A DNA stretch of 46,412 nucleotides from an uncultured Bacillaceae bacterium (GTDB lineage Bacteria > Bacillota > Bacilli > Bacillales > Caldibacillaceae), in NCBI GenBank assembly GCA_937934645.1, contig CALGYZ010000051.1, positions 1-46,412 on the forward strand, written 5' to 3'. Both the position numbers and the translations under genes were made by a program. This document shows, one piece after another, positions 1 to 7,416 of the stretch (the first letter of the stretch is position 1; the number at the start of each line of letters is the position of its first letter). Under the pieces are notes generated by a model. It ran no database searches. It saw nothing but the letters and a program-made list of their open reading frames with translations, and had not been told where the DNA came from.

Positions 1-399
1 TGTGTATTGACCTTCTGTCGCGATTTGTACATTATATCCAGCTTTCAATTGACCATTTTTCATATCAAAACATTGACGAATCAATTCTTTCACATCAGGA
101 TGAACACGAAAACGATTGATCGTACGATAACTTGGCTTATATCCTTGAGCCAACCACATCATGCGGATACTATCTTTTAACAGTCCTTCAATTTTATGAC
201 CTGAGAATACTGGTTGAGAATACGCACACAGAATAATTTTTAACATCATACGTGGATGATAAGCCGGACGACCTGTATTTCGAAGAAATGGTTCAAACGC
301 TTTATTCGGGATACTTTCAACTAAGTGATCGATGTGGAAGGCAATATCGTTTTCTTGTAATTTAATTTCTAAATTTAGAGGTAAAACGAGCTGATTCAT
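1..399 (-). pseudogene. IS1182-family transposase, N-terminal part with apparent internal deletion
   Basis: The ATG is at 399, and 133 codons stay open to the window edge. The product starts MNQLVLPLNLEIK and contains the family's N-terminal helical region (IDHLVESIP, GRPAYHPRMMLK, MWLAQGYKPSYRTINRF). Directly after VKELIRQCF it jumps to MKNGQLKAGYNVQIATEGQY. In the family members I remember, that second motif lies roughly a hundred or more residues further on, in the DDE catalytic region, after a stretch containing DGTKIEANAN. That stretch, with its catalytic acidic residue, is absent. The junction is in frame, so this is probably a defective derivative. Family assignment is firm; the deletion is judged from memory of the family. 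Confidence 0.65.
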
Positions 400-417
400 G
401 TTTTAATCTTAATACAT

Positions 418-479
418 AAGGACACTTCTTTCTGTAAAATTTTTTGGCTAACCTAATTTTATCAGAAAGTGTCCTTATT
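418..479. repeat. Hairpin upstream of the transposase start
   Basis: The segment aaggacacttctttctgtaaaatt is complementary, with a small bulge, to aattttatcagaaagtgtcctt at the other side of a short loop. The stem of about 20 bp lies 19 bases upstream of the transposase ATG. It may be a subterminal IS repeat or a structure that blocks read-through transcription or translation into the transposase; the sequence does not decide between these. Confidence 0.6.
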
Positions 480-577
480 TTTATTAATAAAAATAAAAAG
501 CCGGAGACATTTTACATTTTAGAAGTGAGTTTTGTCCCAGCCTCGGTTTATTATTGTGTAGAATATTACGTAACCAA

Positions 578-880
578 TTAAATATCCCATAACAATTCTT
601 TTGCTCTGTCGCTCATTTTGTCTGGATTCCATGCCGGTTCCCATACAATGTTTACATCTACATTTTGAACCCCCTCAATTTGACGGAGGCGGTTTTGGAC
701 GCCGAAAGTAATACTGTCATGCATCGGACATCCCGGAGTTGTCAGCGTCATCGTAATGACGACATTTTGTTCATCTTCTATACCGATCTCATAAACGAGC
801 CCTAAATCCATAATATTGATTCCCAGTTCAGGATCTAGAACATCATATAATGCGTTTTGAATTTGTTCCTTTAAAGTCAT
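578..880 (-). CDS. DUF59/MIP18-family metal-sulfur cluster assembly protein
   Basis: A 100-residue MIP18/DUF59 protein of the SufT/PaaD-like type, proposed in other systems to help load iron-sulfur clusters. Visible family marks are DPELGINIMDLGLVY near the N-terminus and TTPGCPMHDSI around the single conserved cysteine, which may bind metal or cluster. The ATG at 880 is preferred over a GTG at 889, because the AAAGGAGTG ribosome binding site would overlap the GTG but lies about 8 bases before the ATG. It is the last gene of the minus-strand run with the membrane protein and DUF2249 genes, which suggests cluster supply to a redox enzyme of that group. The exact client is unknown. Confidence 0.85.
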   Translation of the reverse strand: MTLKEQIQNALYDVLDPELGINIMDLGLVYEIGIEDEQNVVITMTLTTPGCPMHDSITFGVQNRLRQIEGVQNVDVNIVWEPAWNPDKMSDRAKELLWDI

Positions 881-916
881 CAAAAACACTCCTTTTACGG
901 CCCGATTTCGGCATGT

Positions 917-2161
917 TTATTTTATGAGTACATGTATAATCGACACGACATAAATGACTGATGTTAATGAAAACAGTCCCTGAAAGATCATTAACATGAT
1001 TCCTGATTGTAAGGAAACGCTGATAATGATACCGACCGTACTGACAATAAACAACCAATAAAGGATGACACCGAGACGAATATTCATCATGTCCTTCAAT
1101 GTCGGAACTTTTTCCTTACCGATTTTATCTGAATATTTATGGGTCCACCAAAGAAACGGAACAATTTTATACAAGTATCCCAAAATACTGAATAAAATCC
1201 AGGTTGTAATGTACAAATAGATTAGCCAGGACCAGGCTTCATAAGAGTTGTAACCGAATATGACGAAAAGTGCCGCGAGTATGTGGATCATAAATCCGTT
1301 TGCAATAGCGGTGAGGGAAAAAACAAAAGGTTCATCCAGTTGTTTTTTCATCCGCTTGTCCAAAATTTCTTTCATGTCAAGAACAAAAAATAAAAAATCG
1401 AGAAATAATAACAGGAAACCGGCAGTAAGCAAATTCGGGAACCGGTTGGCCCAGTATGCGATGATAGTGACGGTTAATCCGGCGGTATACGTCAAGAATG
1501 ACGGCTTTGCCCATTTCATTGAAAAACCGTGGGACAGACTGAACATCGGTACAAGTTTGTAAGAGAAACCGAAAATCAAATTCGTGAACCAGCCGGCAGT
1601 ACCGAATGTGATATGGCTGTATAGAATCGAATCATGTTTTAATATTCCTCCGTAGGACAGATTCCAGGCAAGGAGGAAACCGGCAGTGATCGTGAGCAAA
1701 AAACAAAGCAGGGCCGCACAAACAAACCGGGACATTACGTTTTTTGTTTTTTGTTTTTGCAACGTTTTAATCATTTGGAAAATAAACATGAGAACACCAA
1801 TAACCGCAAGCGCTCCGCCGTAAACGGCGATGTTTGTCCGGAAACCGAGGAGAAGGGAAAATACAGCAATTCCGGAAGCGGTGACGAAAAATTGGATGAA
1901 ACCGAATGTTTGATTCCAAACTGGAGTTAAAAAGGCTACGGGAACAAGCTGGTACATAGCACCCATTGGGATCATGACGCAAAAACCGAGGATCAATAAA
2001 TGGGCGGACATCCAAACCGCGGGAATGCGGAATTGGCCGCTGACAAGCTCTCCGCTTTCAACAAAGAGAATCCATTGAGCAAAAACAAAGGCGGCAAGAC
2101 CGAATAATATAAAACTTAAAGGAATTTTTATATTTGTGCTCGTTTTAATACCGGATTGCAT
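917..2161 (-). CDS. NnrS / haem-copper-oxidase-subunit-I-like polytopic membrane protein
   Basis: A 414-residue, very hydrophobic protein with about 12 predicted membrane spans. Conserved-looking histidines lie in SAHLLILGF (about residue 54), LYSHITFGTAGW (about 183) and FSLSHGF, a pattern of the NnrS/oxidase-subunit-I-like group that suggests haem or metal binding within the membrane. It lies 6 bases after the upstream DUF2249 gene, so it is translated from the same message. A GGTGG ribosome binding site precedes the ATG. Clusters of this type (DUF59, DUF2249, Crp/Fnr) often accompany nitric oxide or denitrification genes in Bacillus, hence the proposed role in NO or low-oxygen physiology. 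Substrate and cofactor are not shown by the sequence. Confidence 0.6.
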   Translation of the reverse strand: MQSGIKTSTNIKIPLSFILFGLAAFVFAQWILFVESGELVSGQFRIPAVWMSAHLLILGFCVMIPMGAMYQLVPVAFLTPVWNQTFGFIQFFVTASGIAVFSLLLGFRTNIAVYGGALAVIGVLMFIFQMIKTLQKQKTKNVMSRFVCAALLCFLLTITAGFLLAWNLSYGGILKHDSILYSHITFGTAGWFTNLIFGFSYKLVPMFSLSHGFSMKWAKPSFLTYTAGLTVTIIAYWANRFPNLLTAGFLLLFLDFLFFVLDMKEILDKRMKKQLDEPFVFSLTAIANGFMIHILAALFVIFGYNSYEAWSWLIYLYITTWILFSILGYLYKIVPFLWWTHKYSDKIGKEKVPTLKDMMNIRLGVILYWLFIVSTVGIIISVSLQSGIMLMIFQGLFSLTSVIYVVSIIHVLIK

Positions 2162-2167
2162 TGACGG

Positions 2168-2386
2168 TTAACCACCATTCTTCGTGATTGTTATTTTAAA
2201 ACTGCCGTCTTCCAGTTCCTCTGTTTCGTGGTTGTAGCCGAGTTCATTCAGTTCTTCATATAAAAATACAGGACGGCGGTCATTTATGATCGCCAGCTGT
2301 TCACCGTCTTTGATTTTTTCTAATGATTTAAGCGTCCGCATCATCGGTTGCGGCGGTTCCAATCCGCGGTTATCCAAGACTTTCAT
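2168..2386 (-). CDS. DUF2249 protein (TusA-like fold), second of the operon
   Basis: A 72-residue DUF2249 protein. It begins MKVLDNRGLEPPQPM and has the beta-alpha-beta-alpha-beta-beta pattern of the TusA/SirA-like fold (LKSLEKIKDGEQLAIIND ... LNELGY ... FKITI). It lacks the catalytic Cys-Pro of true TusA sulfur carriers, having PPQPM there. Function is unknown; DUF2249 proteins often lie beside hemerythrin, NnrS and Crp/Fnr genes. Its ATG overlaps the stop of the frame-corrected upstream DUF2249 gene in an ATGA arrangement, suggesting translational coupling, and the membrane-protein gene follows after 6 bases. Confidence 0.85.
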   Translation of the reverse strand: MKVLDNRGLEPPQPMMRTLKSLEKIKDGEQLAIINDRRPVFLYEELNELGYNHETEELEDGSFKITITKNGG

Positions 2387-2624
2387 TCATCCATCACCTC
2401 ATTTTTTGAATAGATGACTTTCCAATGTTTTTTTTCGATTTTTTCCGATTAAAGCCTTTCCGGCCGAGTACTTTATGCAGCAGCAGGGGATTAAAGGGAG
2501 CATGTAGTATAAAATCCTGACCCTCTTTCAATTGTTTAACAGCGGCCATGATTTTATCGAATGGTTCTTTTTTCAGCCGCAAATCTTCCCTGACATCCAA
2601 TTCATAGAATTTTTTTTCTGACAT
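2383..2624 (-). pseudogene. DUF2249 protein, first of the operon, frameshifted near its C-terminus
   Basis: The intact part reads MSEKKFYELDVREDLR ... FILHAPFNPLLLHKVLGRKGF, a typical DUF2249 start. As written, the frame then ends after a non-family, lysine-rich tail at 2394. Adding one A to the A8 tract (T8 on the plus strand, about 2428-2435) restores a tail reading HWKVIYSKNEVMDE. That tail matches the family's usual last strand and gives an 80-residue product whose TGA overlaps the next ATG. The lesion is therefore a one-base homopolymer loss: either real, a slippage-tolerant site, or a sequencing error. A Fur box and an Fnr-like box lie directly upstream. Confidence 0.75.
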
Positions 2625-2656
2625 AAGATCACCTCTGTCACTTCTTTATATATTTA

Positions 2657-2671
2657 TGATAATCATTATCA
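2657..2671. promoter_or_regulatory. Perfect Fur box
   Basis: TGATAATCATTATCA is an exact 7-1-7 inverted repeat matching the Bacillus Fur consensus. It sits 33 bases before the first DUF2249 ATG, in the expected promoter region of the minus-strand operon, so iron-dependent repression of this operon is likely. PerR and Zur boxes differ at the outer positions, so Fur is the best reading. Confidence 0.8.
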
Positions 2672-2682
2672 ATTAAGGATGA

Positions 2683-2698
2683 AGTGACAGAAATCACA
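2683..2698. promoter_or_regulatory. Fnr-like box upstream of the DUF2249 operon
   Basis: AGTGACAGAAATCACA fits the TGTGA-N6-TCACA form of Bacillus Fnr/Crp-type sites with one mismatch. It lies just upstream of the Fur box and between the Crp/Fnr gene and the operon it probably controls. Centred about 66 bases before the ATG, it is placed as an activator site would be. Confidence 0.6.
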
Positions 2699-2715
2699 TT
2701 GATCAGAAAATCCGG

Positions 2716-3408
2716 TTAAAATAATTCTTCTTTTAAAGCACCGACATGAATAATCATCCGCCCGTCGGGATCATAGGCAACGTATTGTTTCTTTTTTAGC
2801 CGGGACAGGGTGCGGCTGACCGTTTCCCTGCTGGAACCGATCATATTCGCCAAATCTTTGTTGGTAAACCCGGTCTGCAGGCGGACTTCATTTTCATTTA
2901 CGGCAGTCCCGTGTTTTTTTGTCAGACGTAATAAAAGAAGGAGAATTTGTTCATATGTGTTGTACAAAATTTTCTCTTCCAGCCGTTTTTGTAAATCGAC
3001 AATTTGCTCACCCATAATGCGAAAAATTTTAATACATAGTTCCGGATGATTGAGCAGGAAATTTTCAAACGATTGAATCGGAATATAGATTAACAAGCTA
3101 TTTTCCATCGCCCGGGCATTTGCCGGATAAGGGGCATTTCGAAAAAAACCTTGATGGGGAAACATTTCCCCACTTTGTAAAATGTTGATAACTTGTTCCT
3201 TTCCTTCCTGATCTACACGGTAAATTTTAATTTTTCCGTTGTTGATGAAATAAACGTTGGCCAGGGGTTCCCTCTGCAAAAAAATATGTGAACCTTTCGG
3301 GTATGTCCGGGTATGGGCTAAGGTTACAACTTGTTGCAATTCTTGTTCCGATAAATTTTTAAATAACGGAACATTGCGGAGTATGTCTTTTACGGATATG
3401 GAATACAT
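2716..3408 (-). CDS. Crp/Fnr-family transcriptional regulator
   Basis: A 230-residue regulator with an N-terminal cyclic-nucleotide-binding-type beta barrel (about residues 15-120, LFKNLSEQELQQVV ... IFLQREPLANVYFINNGKIKIYR, cut here by family pattern), a dimerisation helix and a C-terminal winged helix (FTNKDLANMIGSS, RETVSRTLSRLKKK). It has no cysteine cluster at either end, so it is not a classical iron-sulfur Fnr; the sensed signal could be haem, NO or a redox ligand. The ATG at 3408 is preferred over 3417, because AAAGGA lies 8 bases before it but abuts the other. Fnr-like boxes flank the gene on both sides, pointing to local control of the DUF2249/NnrS genes. Confidence 0.85.
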   Translation of the reverse strand: MYSISVKDILRNVPLFKNLSEQELQQVVTLAHTRTYPKGSHIFLQREPLANVYFINNGKIKIYRVDQEGKEQVINILQSGEMFPHQGFFRNAPYPANARAMENSLLIYIPIQSFENFLLNHPELCIKIFRIMGEQIVDLQKRLEEKILYNTYEQILLLLLRLTKKHGTAVNENEVRLQTGFTNKDLANMIGSSRETVSRTLSRLKKKQYVAYDPDGRMIIHVGALKEELF

Positions 3409-3461
3409 AAGGGACATCCTTTCTATTTTTTGTTATCCGGTGAATGGATAAAAGGTCCGGT

Positions 3462-3477
3462 TATGATTAAAATCACA
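3462..3477. promoter_or_regulatory. Fnr-like box between regulator and DUF2249 gene
   Basis: TATGATTAAAATCACA matches TGTGA-N6-TCACA with one mismatch. It lies in the divergent promoter region between the Crp/Fnr gene and the third DUF2249 gene, 54 bases upstream of the regulator's ATG, and could serve autoregulation. Confidence 0.5.
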
Positions 3478-3484
3478 CTGGATA

Positions 3485-3500
3485 TGTGAATATAATCACT
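3485..3500. promoter_or_regulatory. Fnr box upstream of the third DUF2249 gene
   Basis: TGTGAATATAATCACT is an exact TGTGA-N6-TCACT site, the form known for B. subtilis Fnr. It is about 80 bases before the ATG of the plus-strand DUF2249 gene. A possible -10 element tagtataaagt lies near 3518-3527, placing the box near -40 as for class II activation. Confidence 0.65.
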
Positions 3501-3573
3501 TTTATACCTTGCAATTTAGTATAAAGTAAAACTAAGTGAATGGACAATATAATAATTTTGGAGGTTTGCCATC

Positions 3574-3810
3574 ATGAATATAAATTTTATCGTAAAAATT
3601 TTTGCTCCGGATATTGAACCGAGATTCCGTCACAAAAAAATTTTTGAAGCTTTTGACGGTTTACAGTCCGGAGAAGTGATGGAACTGACGAACGACCATG
3701 ATCCAAAACCGTTATACTATCAATTTTTGATTGAACGGGAAGGAACGTTTTCCTGGGAATATTTAGAAGAGGGCCCGGACGTTTGGCGGGTGGTTATAGG
3801 GAAAAAATAA
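3574..3810 (+). CDS. DUF2249 protein, third copy
   Basis: A 78-residue DUF2249 protein (MNINFIVKIFAPDIEPRFRH ... IFEAFDGLQSGEVMELTNDHDPKPLYYQF ... WRVVIGKK). The His/Asp-rich NDHDPKPL loop is typical of the family. A GGAGG site precedes the ATG by 10 bases. It is transcribed alone, divergently from the Crp/Fnr gene, ends in a terminator at 3825-3866, and has its own Fnr box. With the two minus-strand copies it makes three DUF2249 genes within 1.7 kb. Biochemical function is not known. Confidence 0.85.
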   Translation: MNINFIVKIFAPDIEPRFRHKKIFEAFDGLQSGEVMELTNDHDPKPLYYQFLIEREGTFSWEYLEEGPDVWRVVIGKK

Positions 3811-3824
3811 CGGAAAAGTTTAAT

Positions 3825-3866
3825 AAAACGGTACCTGTTCCGTTTACGGAATCCGGTGCCGTTTTC
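3825..3866 (+). terminator. Terminator after DUF2249 gene
   Basis: AAAACGGTACC pairs with GGTGCCGTTTT around an inner TTCCGTTTACGGAA hairpin, followed by a short T-rich stretch. The segment 3867-4103 before the next gene shows no further gene. Confidence 0.7.
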
Positions 3867-4103
3867 ATATTTTCCCGGGATCCTCCGATGTCATTTTTCT
3901 CGGAAATAGACGTATAAATATTAGAAATGTAGGAAAAGAAAAACCGGACGTTGTAAAACTGTCCATGAATGATCCGGCTCCTTCCTGATTTGCTTTTCCC
4001 TCAAATTTGCAATCTGTTTACCCCGCATCGGTCCATCACTTTAGTTTTTCCAGTTAATTCGTGAGTTCATTCTTTTTGAAATACATGGTTTAGGGGTGAG
4101 AGG

Positions 4104-4568
4104 ATGGACGAAACGGATATTCAAATGTTGAAAATTTTACAGGAGGACGGAAGGATAACGGTGAGCAAATTGTCCGAACGGCTGTCCCTGAGCCGTCCCA
4201 GTGTGACGGAAAGATTGCACCGTCTGATGGAAAAGGGAATTATTAACAAAATATCCGCCAGTGTTTCCCCAGAAAACATCGGCCGCAGTATTTTGTTATA
4301 TATTCAGGTGAGTGAGGTTAATGTTCCCTACAGCATGTTTGAAAAAATGACCGCTGAGCATCCGGATATTTTCGAATGCCACCGTTTAACGGGTACGGTC
4401 AATTATTTGTTAAAAGCGGCCGTGAAAGATATGGATCATTTAAACCGGCTGATTGAATATTTAATCCAATACGGCATTATCCATACATCGATTGTCTTAA
4501 AATCGCCCGTATCCGATAAATTGGTTCTTCCGGTGGATGAGAATATTCCCTGGCCTTCAATCAACTGA
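4104..4568 (+). CDS. Lrp/AsnC-family transcriptional regulator
   Basis: A 154-residue Lrp/AsnC regulator. Residues about 1-60 form the helix-turn-helix (MDETDIQMLKILQEDGRITV, LSERLSLSRPSVTERLHRL). The rest is the RAM ligand-binding domain (ILLYIQVSEV ... HRLTGTVNYLLKAAVKD). GGGGTGAGAGG precedes the ATG. It is monocistronic (terminator at 4594-4618) and sits 300 bases before an amino-acid transporter and catabolic operon. Regulators of this family usually sense the amino acid whose catabolism they control, so phenylalanine or a branched-chain amino acid is the likely effector. That link is inferred from position only. Confidence 0.9.
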   Translation: MDETDIQMLKILQEDGRITVSKLSERLSLSRPSVTERLHRLMEKGIINKISASVSPENIGRSILLYIQVSEVNVPYSMFEKMTAEHPDIFECHRLTGTVNYLLKAAVKDMDHLNRLIEYLIQYGIIHTSIVLKSPVSDKLVLPVDENIPWPSIN

Positions 4569-4593
4569 ATGATAGTGTTTTCTTTTTCTGAGG

Positions 4594-4618
4594 GTAAGCA
4601 AATGCTGCTTACTTTTTT
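4594..4618 (+). terminator. Terminator after the Lrp/AsnC gene
   Basis: GTAAGCA-aatgc-TGCTTAC followed by TTTTTT. Confidence 0.75.
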
Positions 4619-4780
4619 ATTTAGCTGTCTCTTTTCCTTCAGTTGAAATCGCATACATCGAACAATCCAGGTACAATCCGAATTTCACATTGCAGAAGAA
4701 CGCTTAAAATTTTATTCAAATGGCTTAGGAATTCATTTTATTTCCTTCGTTTTGCTATGTAAATCCCTGACAAAAATTAT

Positions 4781-4843
4781 TATAATGGAAGCCAGAAACA
4801 TGTAGTGCCGGAAAAACCAGATGTTAAAATGTAAGCGTTTTCC
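4781..4843 (+). promoter_or_regulatory. Operon leader with -10 element and CcpA cre-like site
   Basis: A TATAAT hexamer lies at 4781-4786 with no good -35 at 17 bases. ATGTAAGCGTTTTCC at 4829-4843 fits the Bacillus cre consensus WTGNAANCGNWNNCW at 14 of 15 positions. It lies about 40-55 bases downstream of that -10, so CcpA would block elongation from it. Carbon catabolite repression of an amino-acid catabolic operon would make sense. The remainder of 4619-4870 shows nothing else recognisable. Confidence 0.5.
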
Positions 4844-4870
4844 AAATAGGGTTTCATAAGGGGGATTTTC

Positions 4871-6213
4871 TTGGGTCAGAAGGACCAATGGTCGTCCAAA
4901 CTTGGCTTTATTCTGGCGGCAGCGGGATCCGCCATTGGTCTCGGTGCAATCTGGAAGTTTCCCTATGTTGCCGGAACAAGCGGAGGCGGAATCTTTTTTC
5001 TCATCTTTATTTTGTTTACGTTTCTCATCGGTTTACCATTATTAATCGGAGAATTTATCATCGGGAGAACTACCCAAAAAAACGCCGTTGAATCGTACAA
5101 AGAACTGGCACCGGGAAGTTCCTAGCACTGGATCGGCAGGCTCGGAATGATTACGTGTTTCATCTTGTTATCTTTCTACAGTGTAGTCGGCGGCTGGATT
5201 GTAATCTATCTTTTTAAAAGTTTATCCGGCGGTTTACACGGGCTGTCAGAAAAGCAATATGCAGAATTGTTTGCCGGCACAATTTCTAATCCGTTTATTT
5301 CGGTTTTCGCCCACTTCATATTTATGGCGATCACCATTTACGTTGTATCCAGAGGAGTTGCCGCAGGAATTGAACGTGCGAACAAATGGATGATGCCCGG
5401 TTTATTCATTCTGCTAATCATCATTATGATTCGCTCCTTGACAAGGGACGGTTCTGCTGAAGGATTTGAATTTATACTAAAACCGGATCCTGCAAAAATT
5501 TCACCGGAAACACTTCTGTTTGCCATGGGGCAGGCCTTCTTTACATTAAGTATCGGTGTATCCATCATGGTAACCTACAGTTCATATGTGTCGAAAAAAG
5601 AAAGCATTCCTCAATCGGCAATCTCCATCGTTATAATGAATATTCTCGTAGCATTCCTGGCGGGGATGGCTATTTTTCCGGTGGTTTTTGCTTCCGGACA
5701 GGAACCGGATCAGGGACCGGTCTTGATCTTCAATGTCCTGCCGGTTGTTTTCAGTAAAATTTCCTACGGTATGGTCTTCTTCACCGGATTTCTTATCTTG
5801 TTTTTGTTTGCGGCATTAACGTCTGCGTTTTCCATGCTGGAAATGATTGTTGCCATAGCATCAAAGGGAGAGAAAAAGAAACGGAAAAAATATACCTGGA
5901 TCATTGGATTATTGATATTTTTCATGGGGATTCCGTCTGCTCTTTCCTTCGGAGCGTTAAACAATATTGTTTTATTTGACAAAACAATATTTGACATAGC
6001 CGATTTTTTAGTCAGTAACATATTGATGCCCCTTGGAGCTTTATTAATCAGTCTGTTTATTCCGTTGAAAATTCCGCGGCAACGGATCCTGGAGGAATTA
6101 TCATCCGGATCAGGTGCCGGAAAAAAATATTTACAGTTTGGTATTTACTGATTAAATATCTTGTTCCGGTGGCCATTGTGCTCGTGTATTTGGATATACT
6201 TGGGATTTTGTAA
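4871..6213 (+). pseudogene. NSS-family Na+-dependent amino-acid symporter, nonsense and frameshift mutated
   Basis: The corrected product is a 447-residue neurotransmitter:sodium symporter (SNF/YhdH type) with about 11-12 spans. The first span has the Na+/substrate-site motif GSAIGLGAIWKFPYVAG. The start is TTG at 4871 after AAGGGGGAT. Two lesions are seen. Codon 85 is TAG (5123-5125) between PGSS and HWIGRLGM, where a tryptophan (TGG) fits. Near 6150, TAC TGA should read TAC TGG A, the loss of one G; restoring it adds the last span (YLVPVAIVLVYLDILGIL) and moves the stop to 6213. Both parts are otherwise uninterrupted, so decay is recent or the calls are errors. It likely imported the amino acid degraded by the following genes. 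Confidence 0.85.
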
Positions 6214-6256
6214 AGATTAAAGACCGAATATTCAAAATATTAATGGAGGGGAAACA

Positions 6257-7398
6257 ATGAATTTCACAGTAGAGAAAAATGTCTTAAGCGATTTTTCGAT
6301 GTTTGAAAAAATTAAGGAGTATGAACAGGTCATATTTTGCAGTGAGGAAGCAACCGGTTTACGGGCGATTATTGCGATCCATGGTACAACCCTCGGCCCA
6401 GCGCTTGGTGGATGCCGGATGTTTCCGTATAAAAATGTGGAAGAAGCATTGGACGATGTGCTCCGATTGGCAAAAGGAATGACATATAAATGTGCGGCGG
6501 CCGGTGTTGATTTTGGCGGGGAAAAGCGGTGATTATCGGGAATCCGGAAACAGATAAAACCCCCGCCCTGTTTCGGGCATTCGGACAATTTGTTGAATCA
6601 TTGGGAGGACGCTTTTATACGGGTACGGATATGGGGACATATCCGGAGGACTTTGTTGAGGCAAGCAAGGAAACTGTTTACATCACCGGTTTGCCGGAAA
6701 CTTGTGGCGGTGGAGGGGATTCATCCGTACCAACAGCAGCAGGTGTTATATACGGGCTCAGGGCCACGAATAAAATGCTCTTTGGCAAAGAAGATCTGGC
6801 AGGTGTCATCTGTGCCGTACAGGGATTGGGAAAAGTCGGTTCTAAAGTGGCGGAAAAACTGCTTGAAGAAGGAGCAAGATTGATTGTTGCCGATATTAAT
6901 GAAAAAAGGCTGAAAGAGTTCATGAAAAAGGCAGAAAAAATCCAAGGCGATGTTACTGTGGTGTCCGGAGAGGAAATTTTCGCTCAAAAGGCCGATATTT
7001 TCATTCCCTGTGCCGCCGGCGGGGTCATAAATGAGAAGACCATCAATCAATTGAGAGTTAAAGCCATCGCCGGTTCTGCTAATAACCAGCTGTTGTATGA
7101 CGGTCTTGCCGGGCAGTTGAAAGAACAAGGGATATTGTACGCTCCGGATTATATTATCAATGCCGGAGGACTGATCTCAGTAACCGATGAATTGTACGGT
7201 TTTAATAAGGAGCGTGTTCTTGAAAAGACAAAACAAATTTATGATACATTGCTGGAAATATTTGAAACTTCCCGGGAAAACAATATTACCACGCTCGAAG
7301 CCGCCAATATCATGTGTGAAAAGCGAATTACCCTCGCTAGAAAACGGAACAACTTTTTTACCCGGGGCAAAAAACCGAAATGGGATTTAAAAAAGTAA
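6257..7398 (+). pseudogene. pdh: Phenylalanine dehydrogenase, one-base frameshift
   Basis: NAD-dependent oxidative deamination of L-phenylalanine to phenylpyruvate (Glu/Leu/Phe/Val dehydrogenase family). Corrected length is 380 residues, the length I recall for Bacillus PheDH. Motifs: GPALGGCRM, KGMTYKCAAAGVDFGGGK (catalytic lysine region), RFYTGTDMGT, GGGGDSSVPTA, the NAD-binding AVQGLGKVGSKVA, AIAGSANNQLL and the C-terminal FFTRGKKPKWDL. TGTDMGT and GDSSVPTA are PheDH-like; leucine dehydrogenases that I recall have TAEDVGT and GNPSPVTA. One G is missing from the GGGG run at 6518-6521, which makes the written frame end at 6532; a second open segment starts at 6529. The ATG at 6257 follows GGAGGGG. 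Leucine dehydrogenase is the main alternative. Confidence 0.8.
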
Positions 7399-7416
7399 AC
7401 CGGACAGGAGGGGGAA

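Larger units (their letters stand above)
1..544 (-). mobile_element. IS1182-like insertion sequence, one end (continues past the left edge)
   Basis: The first ~540 bases hold the 5' part of a transposase read on the minus strand, its upstream hairpin, and a possible outer end. The sequence gtgagttttgtcccagcctc (525-544) reads on the other strand as a GAGGCTGGGACAAAACTC-type motif, which I associate from memory with IS1182/IS1272-group ends. The exact boundary and any target duplication cannot be fixed because the other end is outside the window. The element lies just downstream of the DUF59 gene. Confidence 0.6.

Noticed and set aside
1260..1562. 100-codon frame on the plus strand inside the NnrS-like gene, and many similar frames opposite real genes
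   Set aside because: Shadow frames: no ribosome binding site, no family features, and the opposite strand encodes a clear protein.
2420..2445. Programmed ribosomal frameshift in the DUF2249 gene
   Set aside because: No stimulatory structure is evident and such control is not known for the family; a plain one-base loss is simpler. Kept only as a note.
6213..6256. SigmaL (sigma-54) promoter before the dehydrogenase genes, as in B. subtilis bkd
   Set aside because: No -24 GG / -12 GC element with correct spacing was seen here or before the symporter.
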